Below are positions 9,991-22,260 of a DNA stretch of 64,000 bases, piece by piece (the stretch's first letter is position 1; the number at the start of each line of letters is the position of its first letter). Source of the stretch: Crocodylus rhombifer (Eukaryota > Chordata > Crocodylia > Crocodylidae). The position numbers were made by a program, and so were the translations under genes. The notes beneath the pieces are model-generated. The model saw nothing but the letters and a program-made list of their open reading frames with translations, was not told the origin of the DNA and ran no database searches. The stretch spans positions 388,318 through 452,317 of the forward strand of contig JAVSML010025539.1 in NCBI GenBank assembly GCA_038503035.1, given 5' to 3'.

Positions 9991-12290
9991 ACTATCCAGA
10001 GGAAGTCAGGGTCCTGCCAGTGCCAGGATGATGGTAATGGTCTGCTCCCAGCTGTGCTCCCATGCCAGGAGAATGATTACTGAAAGTGTGTGCATGTGTG
10101 TGACATGTTCCTGTCCTTCCACATGAAGCAGGGGGGAATGTTATGGAGCTCACTGCCTCCACATTCCTGCCACCTCAGTCCCCCTCCTTGTGGCTCCAGG
10201 CTTTCACTTCCCCTGCCAGTGTGAAGCCACAGCTGCCAGGAGGCAGATTAGCACAGCAGGAGTATAGAGTATGCTTCCCCTCTACCAGGTACTCTATGCT
10301 CCTTTCATGCAAAACCTATCCTGACAGCTTCAGCTCTGCACTGGTAGAGGAAGACAGAGCATGAAGCCACAAGTGGACATAAAAGCAAACCCTGTGTTCT
10401 CACTGCCCTGGCCCCTAGTGGCTCCATGTCCTGGCTTCTCCTATAAATGTACAGCTGTAGCCTCTCCACAGAGAGTCTGGAATTCAGAGCATGGAGTTGC
10501 CAGGAAGGGAGTTTGTACAGTAGGAGCATGGAGCTGCCTCTCCTGGTTCCTGTATGTTCCCACTGCAGCCCTTTCTTTGCTCCCAGCCCCACAGACCCTA
10601 GTCATGTGGTATGCTAGCTAATGCAGAGGTGTCTGTATCTCCAATTTCACTGGGACAGGCAGACAGAAGAGTATGTGCTTAGGGCTTTTGGAGCTAATCA
10701 GCAAGTCATCTGGTATTGTCCCTCCTTTCCTTCCTAGGAAAACACTGTTTAAGAAGAGCTTGAACTAATGAGACAGGCTTTTATTTTGCTTATGGACTGA
10801 TAAACGTTGTGTTATCAGCTCCCTGCTGCTTTCTTCACCTGTCAGGTTTGCTGCAAGCAGTATGAAGAAGCAGAGAGAGGGAGATTGAAAAGCTCAACAT
10901 CATCAACAGATGCATGCAGTGTATACCCCCTCCCCACCCCGCCCCCGAGTGCTAAAACCTGGGACTGTGCAGGCCAGTGTGGGGGTTTAAAACCCTCCCT
11001 AATCCGAGCATCCTGCTGGGGCCTGGCCATGCCCTCCCCCCTCAGCTCAGCAATGTGGAAGGGAATAGAAGGCTGCTCTAGTGTCCCCTGGCTCCTAGCC
11101 TGAGCCACTGCAGGCGTGTGCTTGCATTTGTTCAGTCCAGAGGGAATGTCTGTTACAAACTGATTGAATCTAGGCAGGTTAGATCCCCTTAGCACAACCT
11201 GTGACCTGATGTGGAAAAAGAAATGCAAGTATCTCTTTTTTTCAGGTAGCCTCTATATTTTATTTCCTATGACAACTGGCTTCATTGAGACTATACTTTG
11301 GAAGGAAAGCAGACAAAGTCTTGTAGAGGAAAAAGGCACCAAACTGAGGATTAGTTAGACAGTGTTGCTTGCAGTGCCTCCAGCAGAAGTTATATGAGAA
11401 AGACAATGTATTGTACTTAAGTTTAGGAAAAATTGTGGAACACTAACTTGGAAGGTCTGGGAATGCAGACTGTTAAGGTAAAAAGAGAAATCTTAAAATC
11501 ATCGCGAATGAATATTTTGTTTAGAAATAATCTGGTTAACTAAACAAAACAGAGCGCTATGTTGGCCAGCAGGATCAAAAGTGTGTTGTGTCCTCTTCCA
11601 TTTACCGGTAGAAGTGAAGCAGCTGTGAACATTCATTGTCATGGAAGGAGGGTCCTTTCATAGTTCCTATAGGAACTGCTTTTCATTAAGGGCCCAGTAG
11701 TGGCAGAAATGATCCATCCCTGACTCTTGAAAACCTACAATTACTACTAGCACATAATCTTCCTTTCCTTTCCTTCCCTCCTTCTCCATCCTCCCCCTTC
11801 CCCCACCCACTCTTTTCTCTTTCCTTCCCATGAAAGTTACATCTACCATGAAGTTGTCAGCAGAGAAAACAAGTATATCTTATAGCTGGGAAAGATAGTT
11901 TGGTGTCAGGGCTGACTGTAAGTTTGAGTTTGTAGATGTCTGTAAGAACAGTATCAACATGTAGTAAACATAGGTCAACATTTCTGTTTGGAACATAAGC
12001 AATACAAATGTAAAATTCAAATTTGATGGGGGGAATATTTAATTCTATTTTTGTAAACCTGTGGTTAGCACTCTTCTCTTATGAACAGCAATAAATGTAA
12101 GATTTTGCTGTGTGTTCAGACTACTAGATCATTTTTATTTGTGAGTATATGCAGCATAGCTCTGTGTTTGTTGCAGTCACATTCATGTATGTATTCAAAC
12201 AGCCACAGCTTGTGACTGACATCAGGCTCATCAGCATTTCCTGCATATAAATCATGCCTTCTAAGTTGATTGTAATGGGGGCAGGTGATG
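9991..12290. other. Non-coding sequence, weak internal repeats
   Basis: 10140-10600 is GC-richer and contains two diverged versions of one unit. Shared words include gctgccaggagg / gttgccaggaag and cagcaggag / cagtaggag, each followed by ttccc/cctct and ccaggt/ctggtt, offset by about 270 bases. 10900-11210 is another GC-rich patch (gtttaaaaccctccctaat, then agtccagagggaatg) that looks like a repeat but has no ends I can define. No gene is recognised. Confidence 0.4.
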
Positions 12291-12302
12291 TTTTTTTTTT
12301 TT

Positions 12303-12312
12303 NNNNNNNNNN
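12303..12312. other. Assembly gap (10 N)
   Basis: Ten Ns stand between a run of 12 T (12291-12302) and a run of 8 G (12313-12320). Reads probably failed at back-to-back homopolymers. The following GC-rich segment to about 12740 may not be contiguous with the left flank, and its open frames across the gap are meaningless. Confidence 0.97.
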
Positions 12313-12749
12313 GGGGGGGGCCCTCTCCACAGCCTCTGGTGGGCAGCAGGTAGCAGGGTGGCAGGGCTGTAGAGATGGGCCCTGCTGGCCAACTGTGCTG
12401 GGCACTGGTGAGGAAGTCCTCCCTGCTCTGGCCTCATACCAGACCTCAGGTCTGGGGGGCCAGGGCCAGAGACTCCATTCCCCCCACTCCCGACATACAC
12501 ACACTGCCTGGCCCAGCTGACAGGTGCAGGGAGGACATAGGGTTGGGGAGAAGAAATATTGCCACTTCAGCTCTGTGACTACTTGAGGGCAAAGCCAGCC
12601 TTGTACTTGGCCAGAGCAGACAAGTGCTAGGGTAACAATATTTAGCTCTTGGGGAGCACTGCATCTGCAACTGGAACAAGACTTTAACCTGTGGCCTAGC
12701 AAAAGCTGCTGACCACAAGGCAGAATGATAGCTAAGCCAGCCATTTGCT

Positions 12750-13432
12750 TATGCTAAGTAGCCATCTTAACTGTCTTAACCATTTTCTGAGGAAAAAGCA
12801 GCAAGTGAATCTGTGTGAATCTGTATGCTGTGAATGATGTGACATTTTAGGAATGTGGACGATGGTACAACATGGGACAGAAAAACAGACTGGAATGTGA
12901 AAACACATAATTGGTAACAGAATCCAAGAAGAACATATGCAAAAAAGTGAGTGGTGATTGGTGAAGAAGCCTCTAGAAGCTTCCAGGTTTTGGTCATAGT
13001 CCGCCCATTAACTGAAGAAGTGGGGTGAAGACCTTAGACATGCGCTCATAGGGAAAAGGCATGTAAATTAAGGAAAAGCATAGGCAAATTTATGCTAATG
13101 AAGCAAAAAGTAAACAACGGAGGAGCTTGAGATGGGAGGAAAAATGAGTGTAACAGAAGGAGGGACAGAGGTGGAGTGAATGTTAATGAGTATAAACCAA
13201 AGTGTATCAATGTGGGAAAAAACTATTGTTCAGTGCAGGTCCCCTGGTTCATGGGCTGTGTGTCTATGAGGGCCCCTTGTCCGAAGCTGTCTCCATTCTG
13301 AATAAAGCTGTTGCTAGCAATGTGTGCTGGTGTTTGCTCCCTGCCTGCTCTGGCTAATGAGTAACAGGATCCATGAGCAATTGGATCATCATCTCTCTAG
13401 TTGTTAGTCCATGGAGTTGGGGTCTAACAGCA
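12750..13432 (+). mobile_element. Probable solo LTR of an endogenous retrovirus-like element
   Basis: Promoter and poly(A) signals are arranged as in an LTR. A TATA-like tataaacc lies at 13191, and about 110 bases further on an AATAAA at 13301-13306 is followed by a T/G-rich gctgttgctagcaatgtgtg. The segment ends with ggtctaaca (about 13424-13432), compatible with the CA end of an LTR. No gag, pol or env is present on either side, hence solo. The left boundary is poorly defined and I found no target duplication, so only the region from about 13180 to 13330 is well supported. Confidence 0.5.
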
Positions 13433-13544
13433 ACATGGGCTGAGGCTGGTCTGCCTGCCTTGCAAGGTTGGGGACGGGTTAGGGGAAGACTGCAAAGGAG
13501 CCTGGGATTCTAGAGGACAGCAACCTAAGTTGAATTGCGTGAGA

Positions 13545-13737
13545 GATCTGATGCAGAAATTGAGTAGACTGATCTAGCCTGAACCAGTTAAATTTGATAC
13601 CACATTAATCCAGGTCTATCTTAGACTGGGTTCTGCCATTTTTTAACCTGTCTCTGTGCACTGAACTTCTGTTCTGTTACAGATTTAGACAGGTTTCTGC
13701 TCACTTACACCAGTTCGTGTATGTCTGTACCTAGGCA
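13545..13737 (-). mobile_element. Non-autonomous DNA transposon fragment (family shared with 31141 and 45151)
   Basis: Reverse-complemented it starts gcctaggtacagacatacac and contains aaatctgtaacagaacagaa and agttcagtgcaca. The copies at 31141 and 45151 have the matching start ggctagggacagaaattaca and the same internal words, then several aaactggttt half-sites. No protein is encoded. An hAT-type family is inferred from copy size only. Confidence 0.5.
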
Positions 13738-15265
13738 CAGAAGTAGATAAAATCTCTGGATAGATAACCCATGCATTTTTGTTGTCTAATGCTCCCAACT
13801 CGCTCATTCCAGAGCTGTTCCCCATATTATTAATTTCAACAGTACTGCCTATTTTGAATATAAGGCATTCTTTTTAAACTGTAGAATTTTTATAAAACTG
13901 GAAACATTATGAAAATTTCTGAATGGTGGTATACCTGTTGAACACACACGCACAAATTGAAATGAAAAGTCAGTATCTATCAGTAGTTACTATAATACAA
14001 GACTTGATATACCCCAACCTTTTCCTTAAACAGCCACAATCAGTGGGTGATATTTTTTCATCAGTGTTATAATACCTAAGAGAAGCGCCTTGAAAAAAAA
14101 TAATGTATTAACACGATTGTTTCTTGGAGTGCATACAGAATTGATCTAGGATACATTTAGATTGACTACATCAATTTGCTTAAAGATGAAGGATCTTCAT
14201 CTGTGCCGTGACATAGGATTGTTGGTTCTGCAACTATTGACACAAGTATGACATTTACATACCTGCTTCATTTTAAACCTGTGCATAGTCCCTCTGAAGT
14301 CAGGTGCTTGGCTGGACCAGGGCCATAGCATTCAGTAATTAGTAGGATGATATTCATAAATAAGGTGACTGTTGATAAAGTTTCTCTAAATTTTTTCTGA
14401 AATAGAATTTAAAGTTCTAAACAACACAATTTGGCCAGCAGTCAGGGACATTTAGACTGTGAGAAGCAAGGTTTCAAACATCTGTCTGTAAATCAGAGGA
14501 GAACTGTCAATTCAAACTTCTTTTTGATAAGGCACAAAAGCAGGAATGTCTCAAGGATTTTGGAGGTCCTGGGTAGAATAGTGATTGTGGGCTTCTATAT
14601 ATTTAATCATGTTACAGTCATCATGGTGATTGTGCTTCATCCCAAATGTGAATGCTTTTGGCATTTTGTGTAACAGCACATTTGAAAGTTGACATGTTTG
14701 TAGTTAGGTGTTCTGTCTTGCTCTCTCTCACTCTCATAGCTCATTCATCTTATAAACTTATACAACGAAAGGAACTGTACTAACTTCCCAAGTGGCAGTT
14801 GCAGCAGGAATTTTGGTTTGGAATTTTAATCAATGCATTATTATAATTGGCTTTTATGAATGATACTTTATAAAATACCTATAGGGCATAATCTCCCTGT
14901 AGAAAAAAGAGCATATAACACAGTAGTAAAATGAATAATGCATTTAATGGAATTGAAGATTTTCCGGTTAGCGTTCTGAAGTGGACAGCATCTACTAGCC
15001 TTAGTAACGTTAGCCTGTTCATGCTTAGAATAGACTTTCATAGTCCCATCCCATTCTTCTCTACCACCACCAAGATCTTTGAGTTCTAGAAACTGAAAAA
15101 CTAAAAAATAATATTTTTGCTTAAATCAAACCTAAAAATAATAACTAGTCTTACTGCTGTAAAATTCAAAATTAAAATCAATAATCTATTCTTAACTCAT
15201 CCCTTTTTGATCCCAAATAGTTCATACCTATATGTGCTTGGAATTTTGGGTTATTACAGAATTTT
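13738..15265. other. AT-rich non-coding sequence, no feature seen
   Basis: No motif-bearing reading frame, terminal repeat or tandem array was found. The longest open frame (14431-14673) has no recognisable domain. Confidence 0.55.
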
Positions 15266-15536
15266 AGGGCATTTTTAAATGTGTGTGACGTAGCACCAGG
15301 CATTTTTTAAAGCGCTTGGCGCTGCATCACATGCATTTATACAAACGACAAAATGCACATCAGTGCTGAGAAAATGGCAGCGGTGCACTTTTGAACTAAA
15401 ACACATTGATGCATGTGATGCAGCTCAGGACAAGTCAGCTCACTTGTGGAGCAGACTCGATTAATTGAGTCTGCTCTGACACGCTGGATCTCCGGTGTAT
15501 TGCAGCACAAACAAAATATGTGTACAAATGCCCTTA
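15266..15536. mobile_element. Short palindromic non-autonomous DNA transposon
   Basis: The ends are inverted: left gggcatttttaaatgtgtg, right (reverse-complemented) gggcatttgtacacata. Internally gctgcatcacatgcat (15321-15336) pairs perfectly with atgcatgtgatgcagc (15409-15424). A second perfect hairpin has arms gagcagactc / gagtctgctc (15449-15476) around gattaatt. Related sequence occurs at 21448-21766 and 32640-32957. No coding capacity. Confidence 0.6.
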
Positions 15537-17299
15537 ATGTTCGATTTTTTTACTAGACAGGATCACATACTTGGTGTTGGTTAAATGCAGTTTTAGAACA
15601 GTTTGTTAAGCAAAAAGTTTATGCTACAAATTAGCTTTTAACATATTATAGCAGCTTATTAAATGGTTCCTTTGTAAATATATGAAATGCATGATACCAG
15701 TACATACATCTGTTTTCTTGCTTTTTTTTAAGAAGGAATTGTTAAATGTTAGGCAAAATCCCTCTGAGTTTGCCAGCTATATATTATTTTGTAAGTATGT
15801 CCAGAATTTGCTAAGTTAAAGATTTGAACTCTGCAGGACCCTAATGGAATGTTTGATGTTTCATAAACCTCATAACATTAGTTACATTTGTAGCTTAAAA
15901 TCCTACCTGTACATTTTGTAAAGGGTTAAACAGATTATTTTAATTATTAAAATAGTTTTAATCTCATATTAAATTTAAATTTATGTAAGATCTTTTACTC
16001 TAAAACACAATCTTCAGTTCAGTTTATCTCTTAACTGTATGTTTCTGTAAAATTGGGTTCATTAGCCTTGACTTGTTGACACTAGCTCAACTATAATGGA
16101 AACTGTGTGGGAAACTGCTATAATTAGTAAGTATAAAGTCAGATTTTATTTATTCTGGTAAGAACATACTTGTCTTAATCTATTAATACACACAGTGGTT
16201 ATGCCAGTTACATAATAATCTAAACTGTCTGATATTTGTCAAAAATTTTTGAGATATAGTCTGAGATAAGGTCACAGTTGTGGGAGATTTGTACAGTTAC
16301 TTTATAGGTCAATTTATGACTGGGGGATAGAGTAAATACTTCAGTGCAGTAGTTGACAAACTGTTGTCCATGTCTTTCTGCCTCCATAAAACTTTCTGAT
16401 CAATCTCACCACTCCTTTTCAATTAAAAATGTGATTGGATGGATGCGTGGGGGGGCACAAGAATGCTGAGGTTTGACTGGTTGATTGGTCAAAAATTTTT
16501 TTTAAACTGATGGTTTCACATACTTGCAATAGTTCTGGGGTTTTTTTAATTTTCCTAATTTAAACAGGGCATCATACACTAAAAAAAAACTTGGGGCATA
16601 TCTGACTCTGCTACAGAGTGCTCTAGGAAAGCACTGCAAGCCCTGCATTGTACCCTGAAATGGATGTAATGTAGCACAACACTTCTTTACCCAAGCACTG
16701 GCTGCAGGAACTCAAGAAAATGAGTTTATTTGTGTGGCCCTAACATCACACAAAGGCAGCTACATTTACATCTGTGTTGGGATACAGGATGCATGTAACA
16801 CACTTAATTCGTATGGTCTTTATACAATGTCGGCATGCTTTCAAAAATCCTCTCCTTCCCCTTGAACTCTTATGGCACATACAGGTTTCCCTCAATTTAT
16901 ACGGTAGATGCATTCCCAGGGAATGGCACAGACATCGAATTTGCATAAGTGAACCCATTTTACAATGAAACAAAAAGGGATGAGTTCCCAGGGCAGTGAG
17001 GATGGGAGGGAATGGGGCTGCGGCTAGAGAAGGGGCAGGGAGAGGGCGCGGTGCAGCCCAGTGGCCACAAGCAGGTGGCGTCTGCTGTTCCTGGGGCTGC
17101 AGCAAGGGCAGCACTGAGCTCTTCTTGGTGCTCGGGGTGGGTGGCAGCCCCACTCACCCCACTTCTCCCACATCAGGGCTCAGCCCAACTCACCCAGCCC
17201 TGAAGAGCCTGGTGCTGCTGCTGGCCTGAGTCTGCAGTAGCCATCGGCCACAGCCTACTCTCATCCAGCTGCAGGTGGCTGCCTGCCCCTGCTGCAGCT
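15537..17299. other. AT-rich sequence passing into GC-rich repeat
   Basis: 15537-16580 shows nothing recognisable. 16585-16980 looks like an interspersed repeat (acaggtttccctcaatttat, then gcattcccagggaatgg), probably a DNA transposon edge. 16985-17299 is GC-rich and leads into the foldback element, but its limits are unclear. Confidence 0.4.
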
Positions 17300-18364
17300 T
17301 CTCTGGGAGCAGCTGATGCAACTGTGCTGTGCCCCAACCCCCCTGAGGCTCTGCTTCCCCCAAGGCACCATGCCCCAAATCCCCCAGCACAGTGCAGCCC
17401 AGTAGCCCCTGTAGAGGCCAAAGCCCCTCTGCAGGGCACACATAGCCCCACTTCCCCCACAGCTCACCAGCAGCAGTAGTGGTGATTGGGGCGCTGGGGG
17501 CCTCTTGGCACAGCCCTCCCACACAATGGGAAGCAGTGCAACTCAGCTCTGGCTGCCTGCCACCCACTGCTGCCTGTGCCATATGGCATGAGCCCAATCC
17601 AGCTCAGCACAGTGCTGTGCCATTTGGGCAGCTCCAGGCTGCTTGGGCTGTTGCCTGGAGCCCTGCGCCATACACAGGGACTACGAGTCACAATGGGCCA
17701 GGTCCTGTCTGCACGGTGTGACAGGTGACTCCCACGAGTGGCACGGAGCCCTGGGTGACAGCCCGAGGAACTGGAGCTGCCCAAAGGCGCATGGCACCAC
17801 ACTGAGCTGGGCTGGTCCCATGTGATTTACCTCAAGCAGCACTGGGTGACAAGTGACTGGGGTCAAACCATGCTGCCTCGCACCACAGTGGGGCTTTGCC
17901 AGGAGGGCCCTGAGCACCCGGATGGGCTGCTGCTGTGGGTGATGGTGAGGGCTGTGGGCCCAGTGGGGGGAAAGGGCTGTGGGCAATGCAGGAAACACCC
18001 CAGCAGCCCCCCATGCCCAGTCCACAGAGTCGTAGTCCGTGCAGCCCTGCACATGGAGGCAATGTGCTTCAGCATCAGAGCAAGGGGCAGCCATAGAGAT
18101 GCTCTGGCTGGCTACCAGAGCATCTCTTTGGAGGACTTGAGCCTCTGGTTGACAAAGGGCATGGACCTGGACCATGCCCTGGCCCACTTTTTTCTGTAGG
18201 TTGGGGGGGGGGGGGGGGGTTGATACCTTGATGTCCAGGTATCAAATTTTGAGCCCCAGCTGTACATATGCAGCTCAGGGAGTGTGTTTTTTTGTTCCCA
18301 GCATGCTCCTTGCCAGGTCTTGAACTGCTCTGAGATGCAGCAAGAGGCACATCTGGACACACCC
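17300..18364. mobile_element. Large GC-rich foldback element
   Basis: Two arms of roughly 380 bases pair around a centre near 17702. For example, catgagcccaatccagctca (about 17587) pairs with the complement of the 17775-17820 segment, and the agcagcag at 17467 pairs with gctgctgct at 17927. The right end, reverse-complemented, is gggtgtgtccagatgtgcct, a plausible terminal inverted repeat. The same outer arm (gggcatggtccagg, aaccagaggct, agagatgctctgg) is found at 47138-47450 on the plus strand. The matching left terminus is not seen, so the left side is truncated or rearranged. Overlapping open frames on both strands are a by-product of GC richness. Confidence 0.6.
18203..18219. repeat. Run of 17 G
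   Basis: Uninterrupted G17 inside the outer arm of the foldback element. Its length may be unreliable in the assembly. Confidence 0.95.
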
Positions 18365-18509
18365 ATAGATTTCAGATACATTTGTTAAAAGAACAGAATA
18401 TATTTAAACAAATGCATGTTCATTAATAGTTAACTGAAATTTTTCTTCATTGTATTTGTACATGTGGGCAAGTGACAGCAAACTGAAAAACTTAAAAGTC
18501 CTGCAGATT

Positions 18510-19110
18510 TGATAGACAAGTTTCTCTGGGTAAATCTGATATCTTTTATTACATCAACTTAGATAGTTGGAAAAATTCTTTTTTGCAACCTTTTGGGTAT
18601 AAATACCTTCGTCAGGCTGAGGAAGCATCTGCAGTTGGTGTGTGCTCTTCCTGGATGGAAAGAATAGTAAAGAAGCCAGAGGCTGGGCTGATACGCATGC
18701 AAGACAGGCAGTCAGTGAAGATGTAAATTGAGGAGTCAGTGGTTGAGAGACAGGTGTGGGGAGGAGAAGGGGAATAAATGTAGCTGGTAAATAGTGGAAA
18801 TGTACCTGGGAAGTCAGATGTTAGGCAGGTTATAATGCGTCATAAACCCAGTGTCTATATTTAGTCCATGATTTTTTGGATCCAGTAGGTTGATGAAGTG
18901 AATTTCGTAGGCTCGTCTATGAAAGGTGTTTTGTAAATTCTCTTTGAGGATTAGAGCTGAAAGATTGGAGAGGGAGTGGTTTTCTTGTGGGATGTGCCCC
19001 CACAGGTAGTTGGGTGTTGTCTTTGATGGATTTCCAGTGCACTTTCATTCTAGTGCGCAGTTGTCGTTTGGTCTTCTGAAGAAGCTCAAAGTTGAATATG
19101 TACTGGTGGC
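18510..19110 (-). mobile_element. Penelope-like element, 3' part with GIY-YIG remnant
   Basis: On the minus strand the inner end encodes KTKRQLRTRMKVHWKSIKDN and then, after frame changes, residues typical of the C-terminal GIY-YIG endonuclease of Penelope-like elements (PVGAHPT, HSLSNL, LILKENLQN-type). A TAA/TGA-rich 3' UTR follows, with the conserved terminal block gggtaaatctgatatctttt. It aligns with 41200-41990 of the large element, including the sequence uninterrupted by the CR1 that splits the large copy there. It is 5' truncated and not functional. Confidence 0.75.
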
Positions 19111-20469
19111 TCTGGACTGAAGGTCCATTTAGACAGAGTAGCAGAGGAAAAGGAATTTTTACTGTTTCTGTACAGGTACACAATTAAGGTCAGAATCTAT
19201 CTTGTAATTATTGATGTAGGCATGATAGAATTAGATGCTGACTGTGACACGCAGGTGTTATAAAGGAGAAATACTGACCATAGATAGCATGGTCATGGTA
19301 GTAATAGATGACTCTCTCTCTAGCTACTTCAGAGCCATCGTTTATTTTTACCTGTGAATGTGACTGTCTGACATTTACAGAAATGAATATGGTTCATATT
19401 AAAAGAAAGGAATAAGAGTCTCAGATAATAAAAGCAGGCTAATATTGTGCCTGCCCAAGGATAATAAGTAGTGTTATTATGATTGTTCTCTTCCTGATAG
19501 AGGTGGGGTGTGTGTGCGTGTGTGTGTGTGTGTGTAGATTAAAGCTTTCAAATCTAAATATAGATTAAAGCTCTCAAAAGGATATATTTGGGTTGAGACA
19601 GATGGGAGAGTGGGCACTCTCTACCAGCTGTATGGAGGCAGGCATGAAGCAGACAAAATTTGACTCAGCTTCTCTTTACAGATCGTGTTTCCTCCTAAGA
19701 GAAAAGATACCTTTCTTATTCATGTGCTCATAAATTGTCAATTGTTGCCAATAACTACCTTTCACAAAGACATTTTTATGCTTTCATTGTTAAGATTTTA
19801 TAGAAAAATGTATTCTATTTTTCAAGTCCGTTCACAGCACCAGCTGTAAATGTGGTTAGTTCTTCATATATAAAATTAGTTTAAATGGATAATACTGATT
19901 CCACCTCCATACTCCCACTATAGTTTTATACACATACTACAGTGTAGTTTTAAAGTACAATATGCCCCTTGGCTAATTGTTTTTCAAAACTCAGCATATT
20001 ATATAAAAATCATCATATATGAAAAGATACTTTATTGCGTATTTAGTTTTTGAAGACTTCTCCCAACATTCTGACCTGGTGACAAAAATATTTTGCATTA
20101 CATTAGAAGTGTGACATGATCTACCAAAGCCAAGTGCTTTAGTATGATAGTCAAGTCTTTCATGACTCTAATGAATCCATTGTACTGAGTATTTTGAGGA
20201 TCTTCCTGCTAGGTGTGTACTTTCTTTTCAATCAAATGTTATTCAAAACTTACTGAATAATTACCTGAGAAAAAGTCCTACAAATGTATTAGTCTTGGGG
20301 GGGGGGAAGGAGACCATACAAGATGGGTAGATTGTTTGTGAACTGGTTGGCATAAGAGAATTCCTTAGACATAAGCCTTTTAAAATGTAGGGAGAATTAT
20401 ATATCATTTCTGCTAATTATTGGGCCCATTTTTTTAGATCACTCTCTGTTACCTTAATTAGCAAAAAAA
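19111..20469. other. AT-rich non-coding sequence with a (TG)n repeat
   Basis: Apart from the TG microsatellite at 19508-19536 and a nearby duplicated word (tagattaaagct followed by t/c tcaaa, at about 19537 and 19563), nothing is recognisable. A run of 10 G lies at 20297-20306. Confidence 0.55.
19508..19536. repeat. (TG)n microsatellite
   Basis: About 14 TG units with one CG variant. Confidence 0.95.
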
Positions 20470-22260
20470 AACCAGTGAACCTAACATCTGTTCCTGGACA
20501 ACTAGTAGCAACAATGATTAAAAATATATATATTCAGCACGTGGATGAACGTGACTTCCTGGAGAGGAATCGATATGGCTTTGTCCATTGGGAAATCATG
20601 CGTCATCAACCTACTAGAGTTCTTTGAGGGTGTCAAAAAGCAGGTGGACTGGGGTGATTCAATTGACATAGTATATTTGGACTTCTGAAAAGCCTTTGAC
20701 AAGCATCTCGCATCAGAAGCTCTTAACTAAGAGCTCTTAACTGGGACTATAGGGGACGTTTACTTGTGTATTACTAATTGGTGCAATATAGAAAGCAAAG
20801 AGACGGTATGAATTGTCAGTTTTCAGGACAGAAAGAAGTAAACAGCGGGATCCCCCAGTGATCTTTGTTTTTGACCAGTGCTGTTTAACATATTCATAAA
20901 TGATTTAGAAGAGAGGGTGAGTAGTGACATACCCAAATTTGCCAATGACACAAAATTATTCAAACTGTTAAAGATTAAGGTGGATTGTGAGGAACTACAG
21001 AAGGATTGAGAAAATGGGCAACTAAATAGGGGATGTAGTTCAACATAGGTAACTAAAAAGTGATGCACTTGGGAAAAAATACCCCAAACTATACATACAC
21101 TATGATGGGCTCTACATTAGCTGTTACCACCCAGGAAAGAGATCTGGGAGTCACTGTGGATAATTTGCTAAAAACATTAACTCAGTGCTTAAAAACCATC
21201 AAAAAAGCAAACAAAATGTTAGGGATTATTAAGAATGGAATTGGAAACAAAACAGAAAGTATCATTATGCCTCTTTATAAATCCGTGGTGCACACCTTAA
21301 ATACTGTGCCCAGTTCTGGTCCCCACACTTCAAGAAGGATATAAATGAACAAGAGAAGGTACAGAGAAGGACAACAAGGTTGATTCATGGACTTCCATGT
21401 GAGGAGAGACTTAAGAGGTTAGGCCTATTTTGTTTAGAAAAGAGAGGAGTTTATATACATGCTTTGGGAGGTGGGGAAGGGGGTGTTTTAATTACAATGC
21501 CTGTGATAGCTGCTCTAATTAAAGCACCCAGAGCATCATGTGTATTAGCATCTCCAGAGTGAAAAATGCTGGGGGGACATTTTAACTAAAGCGCCCTTGT
21601 GAAGCACCCCTGCCACAATTTTTCAATGTGGGGATGCTGATACACATTGGGGTCTGCTGGGCCACAGTAGTTACCATGCTCCATCAGAGTTGATTAATCG
21701 AGTTTGCTCCAATGCATTGTAATTACAGCACATTGGAGCAGCCTTGGTGTGTGTGTATAGGTGCCCAAGATGTTTGAGGGGGGACGTGATAAGTGTTTAC
21801 AAAATACTAAATGGAGAAGAGAAAGTAAATAGGGATTTATTATTTACTCTTTCACAATATAAGAACTAGGGGGTCATAAAATAAAACTAGTAGGTAGTAA
21901 GTTTGTAACGAAAGGGAGTTCTTTTTCATATGCTTGTAATTGAAGTATGGAACTCATTGCCACTTGATGTTGTGGAAGCTAAAAGTTAAGCCAGACTCAA
22001 GAAGGGATTGGATACATTCCTGGAAGAAAGGGGCATTAGTAGCTATTAAGCATGGAGAAGGGGTACAGCTTCTGAAACAGAACTTTGTAGATCTTTGCAG
22101 CTGGATGTTGCAAGTGAGAGGAACAGCAGAAGAAAAACCCTGGTCATACGGAGTTCACTCTCCCGTTTGGCATGCACTCTCTGCTGCTGTGACACACAGG
22201 ATACTGGGCAAAATGGACATACAGTCTGACCCAGTAAATGGCAATTCTTATGTTCTTAAG
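20470..22260 (+). mobile_element. Old CR1/L3-like LINE fragment, split by a DNA transposon
   Basis: Translated pieces in shifting frames match a CR1-clade reverse transcriptase. They are YLDF then KAFD after a stop (about 20677-20702), NIFINDLEE (20887-20913), KFANDTKLF (20935-20961), ERDLGVTVDN (21136-21165), the [16 protein letters not shown] segment (about 21356-21390) and VWNSLPLDVVEA (21948-21980). The 3' end reads ctgacccagtaaatggcaa then tcttatgttcttaa. Stops and frameshifts are frequent, so this copy is far older than those at 213 or 59680, and its subfamily differs. It is interrupted at 21448-21766. The active site reads FAND instead of FADD. Confidence 0.85.
21448..21766. mobile_element. 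Non-autonomous DNA transposon inserted in CR1
   Basis: CR1 coding sequence stops after ttagaaaagagaggag and resumes at aagatgtttgagggggg. The intervening 320 bases contain ctctaattaaagcaccca, gagttgattaatcgagtttg and the end gtgtgtgtataggtgccc. Similar words occur at 15266-15536 and 32640-32957, which supports one family. No clear target duplication. Confidence 0.65.

Noticed and set aside
12124..12744. 206-codon open frame on the minus strand crossing the N gap
   Set aside because: It exists only because the Ns are read through; no domain is visible and the two sides of the gap differ in composition.
17681..18187. 168-codon minus-strand frame and 125-codon plus-strand frame
   Set aside because: Both arise from the palindromic GC-rich foldback element; similar peptides on both strands are explained by the inverted arms.
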